64,000 bases of DNA from Bacteroidales bacterium (lineage in GTDB: Bacteria > Bacteroidota > Bacteroidia > Bacteroidales > JAIOZK01): assembly GCA_021740625.1 (NCBI GenBank), contig JAIOZK010000015.1, positions 1 to 64,000 of the forward strand. The letters run 5' to 3'. The notes under the pieces are model-generated. The model was not told where the DNA came from. It saw only the letters and a program-made list of their open reading frames with translations, and ran no database searches. Numbering within the stretch: the stretch's first letter is position 1; each line of letters starts with the position of its first letter. Position numbers and translations under genes: made by a program. Positions 62,584 to 64,000 of this stretch are shown piece by piece.

Positions 62584-64000
62584 TCACTCATACTTCACCA
62601 CTTCGGCCGGGTTGGTATTGGCAGCCCTGAGGCTCTGGTAACTTACTGTTATAAATGCCAGCACGAAAGCCAGCAAACCGGCAAATAAAAAGATCCATAA
62701 ACTCAAAGGAATGCGGATGGCAAATCTTTCGAGCCAGTTTTGCATGATATACCAGGCCACCGGCCAGGCGATGACATTGGAAATGATCACCAGCTTCGAA
62801 AAATCCCAAGACAACAATCTCACTACGTTTCCCGATGAAGCCCCAAACACTTTGCGTATCCCTATTTCCCGGGTGCGTTGCTCAACCATGAAGGCTGCCA
62901 GTCCCAACAAACCGAGACAGGCAATCAAGATTGCAAGGATTGAGAAATATAGGAATAACTTGCCGAAGTTGCGCTCACGCTGATAAACCTTTTTAATCCA
63001 GCTGTCCATAAACTCATACACGAAAGGTTCACCCGGTACCAGGCTTTTCCATTTTTCCTCAATTTTCGACAAAGAATTTTGCAGATCATTCATATTCATT
63101 CTCAGGGCAAGATATTCGAAACCCTGCCATGGCTCATTGGTAATGATCAGGGGCAATACCTCAATGTAAAGGGGGGCAAAATAAAAATCTTTGACCACGC
63201 CGATCACTTTGTGCTTGCCGTTTCTTTCGATCTCTTTCCCGATGGGCTCCTTCCATCCGAATTCCTTCACAAAAGCCTGGTTCACCAGGTATTGATCATC
63301 ATCCAGCGAAGAAACATCTGAAAAACCCTCCCCTTTCGCAATTTCGATATCCATGGTTTCCAGGAAGTCCTCATCCACATCCAGCACATTGATCATGACC
63401 GGCTCTTCATATCCCTCGGGGAAATACCCATTCCGTGTAAAATTCCACCCGGGCATGGCAGAAGTGGCACCGGCAGCATAAACAAATGGGAAAGCTTTGA
63501 GTTCGTTTTTCAAGACTTCCACACTTTCTTTTGCATGATCACCCAACAGGGGAAAATATACAATACTTTCTTTTTCATAACCCAGGTCCGTTTTATTCAA
63601 ATGATTGAGCTGTCTGTAAATTACAATGGTTGAAATGATCAATACGGTGGTTATACAAAACTGAAAGACTACCAGCACATTGCGGAATAACGTTTTCCCG
63701 GATGGTGAGAACCAGCCTCCTTTCAGTACTTTAACGGGTTTAACCGACGACAGGTAAAAAGCAGGATAACTTCCACTCAGTATTCCCACCAGGATCACCA
63801 GCAAAAACAATCCAAGCAGCAATACCAGATTGTCAGATGAATACAAACTAAGATTTTTTCCGACAATATTGTTGAAAGAGGGCAAAAACAATTCAACCAG
63901 CATCATTGCCAGTACTGCAGATGCAAAACTCATGATCAAAGCTTCTGTAAGAAACTGCCAGCGCAGCGACCTGCGTGTTCCACCCAGTACTTTACGGATA
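62584..64000 (-). CDS. MacB/FtsX-type ABC transporter permease (partial, runs off right edge)
   Basis: Frame stays open upstream of the listed Met (RKVLGGTRRSLRWQFLTEALIMSF); C-terminus REIGIRKVFGASSGNVVRLLSWDFSKLV. Confidence 0.9.
   Translation of the reverse strand, partial: IRKVLGGTRRSLRWQFLTEALIMSFASAVLAMMLVELFLPSFNNIVGKNLSLYSSDNLVLLLGLFLLVILVGILSGSYPAFYLSSVKPVKVLKGGWFSPSGKTLFRNVLVVFQFCITTVLIISTIVIYRQLNHLNKTDLGYEKESIVYFPLLGDHAKESVEVLKNELKAFPFVYAAGATSAMPGWNFTRNGYFPEGYEEPVMINVLDVDEDFLETMDIEIAKGEGFSDVSSLDDDQYLVNQAFVKEFGWKEPIGKEIERNGKHKVIGVVKDFYFAPLYIEVLPLIITNEPWQGFEYLALRMNMNDLQNSLSKIEEKWKSLVPGEPFVYEFMDSWIKKVYQRERNFGKLFLYFSILAILIACLGLLGLAAFMVEQRTREIGIRKVFGASSGNVVRLLSWDFSKLVIISNVIAWPVAWYIMQNWLERFAIRIPLSLWIFLFAGLLAFVLAFITVSYQSLRAANTNPAEVVKYE

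Overview
The window looks like a Bacteroidota (Bacteroidales-like) chromosome, judged from TAnnTTTG -7 promoter elements, T9SS-type motifs and the gene content. From left to right it holds: (1) an accessory region (1-16.3 kb) with three paralogous TPR-histidine kinase-REC-AraC one-protein two-component regulators, three paralogous secreted proteins (two FISUMP-domain proteins and one truncated chimera), a nonsense-interrupted C45-like amidohydrolase and a DUF4143 AAA ATPase; (2) a hydrogenase maturation cluster hypF-C-D-E-B without structural genes, then rex, GPP34, a CCA-adding enzyme-like gene and miaA; (3) an arsenic cluster arsR-arsE-arsF-arsG-DUF5714-arsC-arsM-acr3; (4) an adenylate cyclase, HD protein, USP, glycosyltransferase and ligA; (5) an ECF sigma/anti-sigma-like/DUF4097-like/GIN operon, a TonB receptor-like protein and DUF3108; (6) a stress cluster with three USPs, baeRF-like, FAD oxidoreductase, dodecin, DUF302, encapsulin + encapsulated ferritin + GNAT, Hsp20, a sigma-54 activator and a hybrid kinase; (7) FtsX/MacB-type permeases and a flavin reductase. 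The most unusual signal is in the first 16 kb. The three regulator paralogs carry 7-bp tandem repeats inside their coding sequence. In copy 3 one extra 7-bp unit exactly explains a frameshift between the kinase and the receiver-AraC half. Three promoters beside these genes share one geometry: a TAnnTTTG -7 box, a fixed offset, and two AACAC-centred direct repeats exactly 21 bp apart, as expected for an AraC-type dimer site. All calls are by eye from the sequence and the ORF track; no database search was run.
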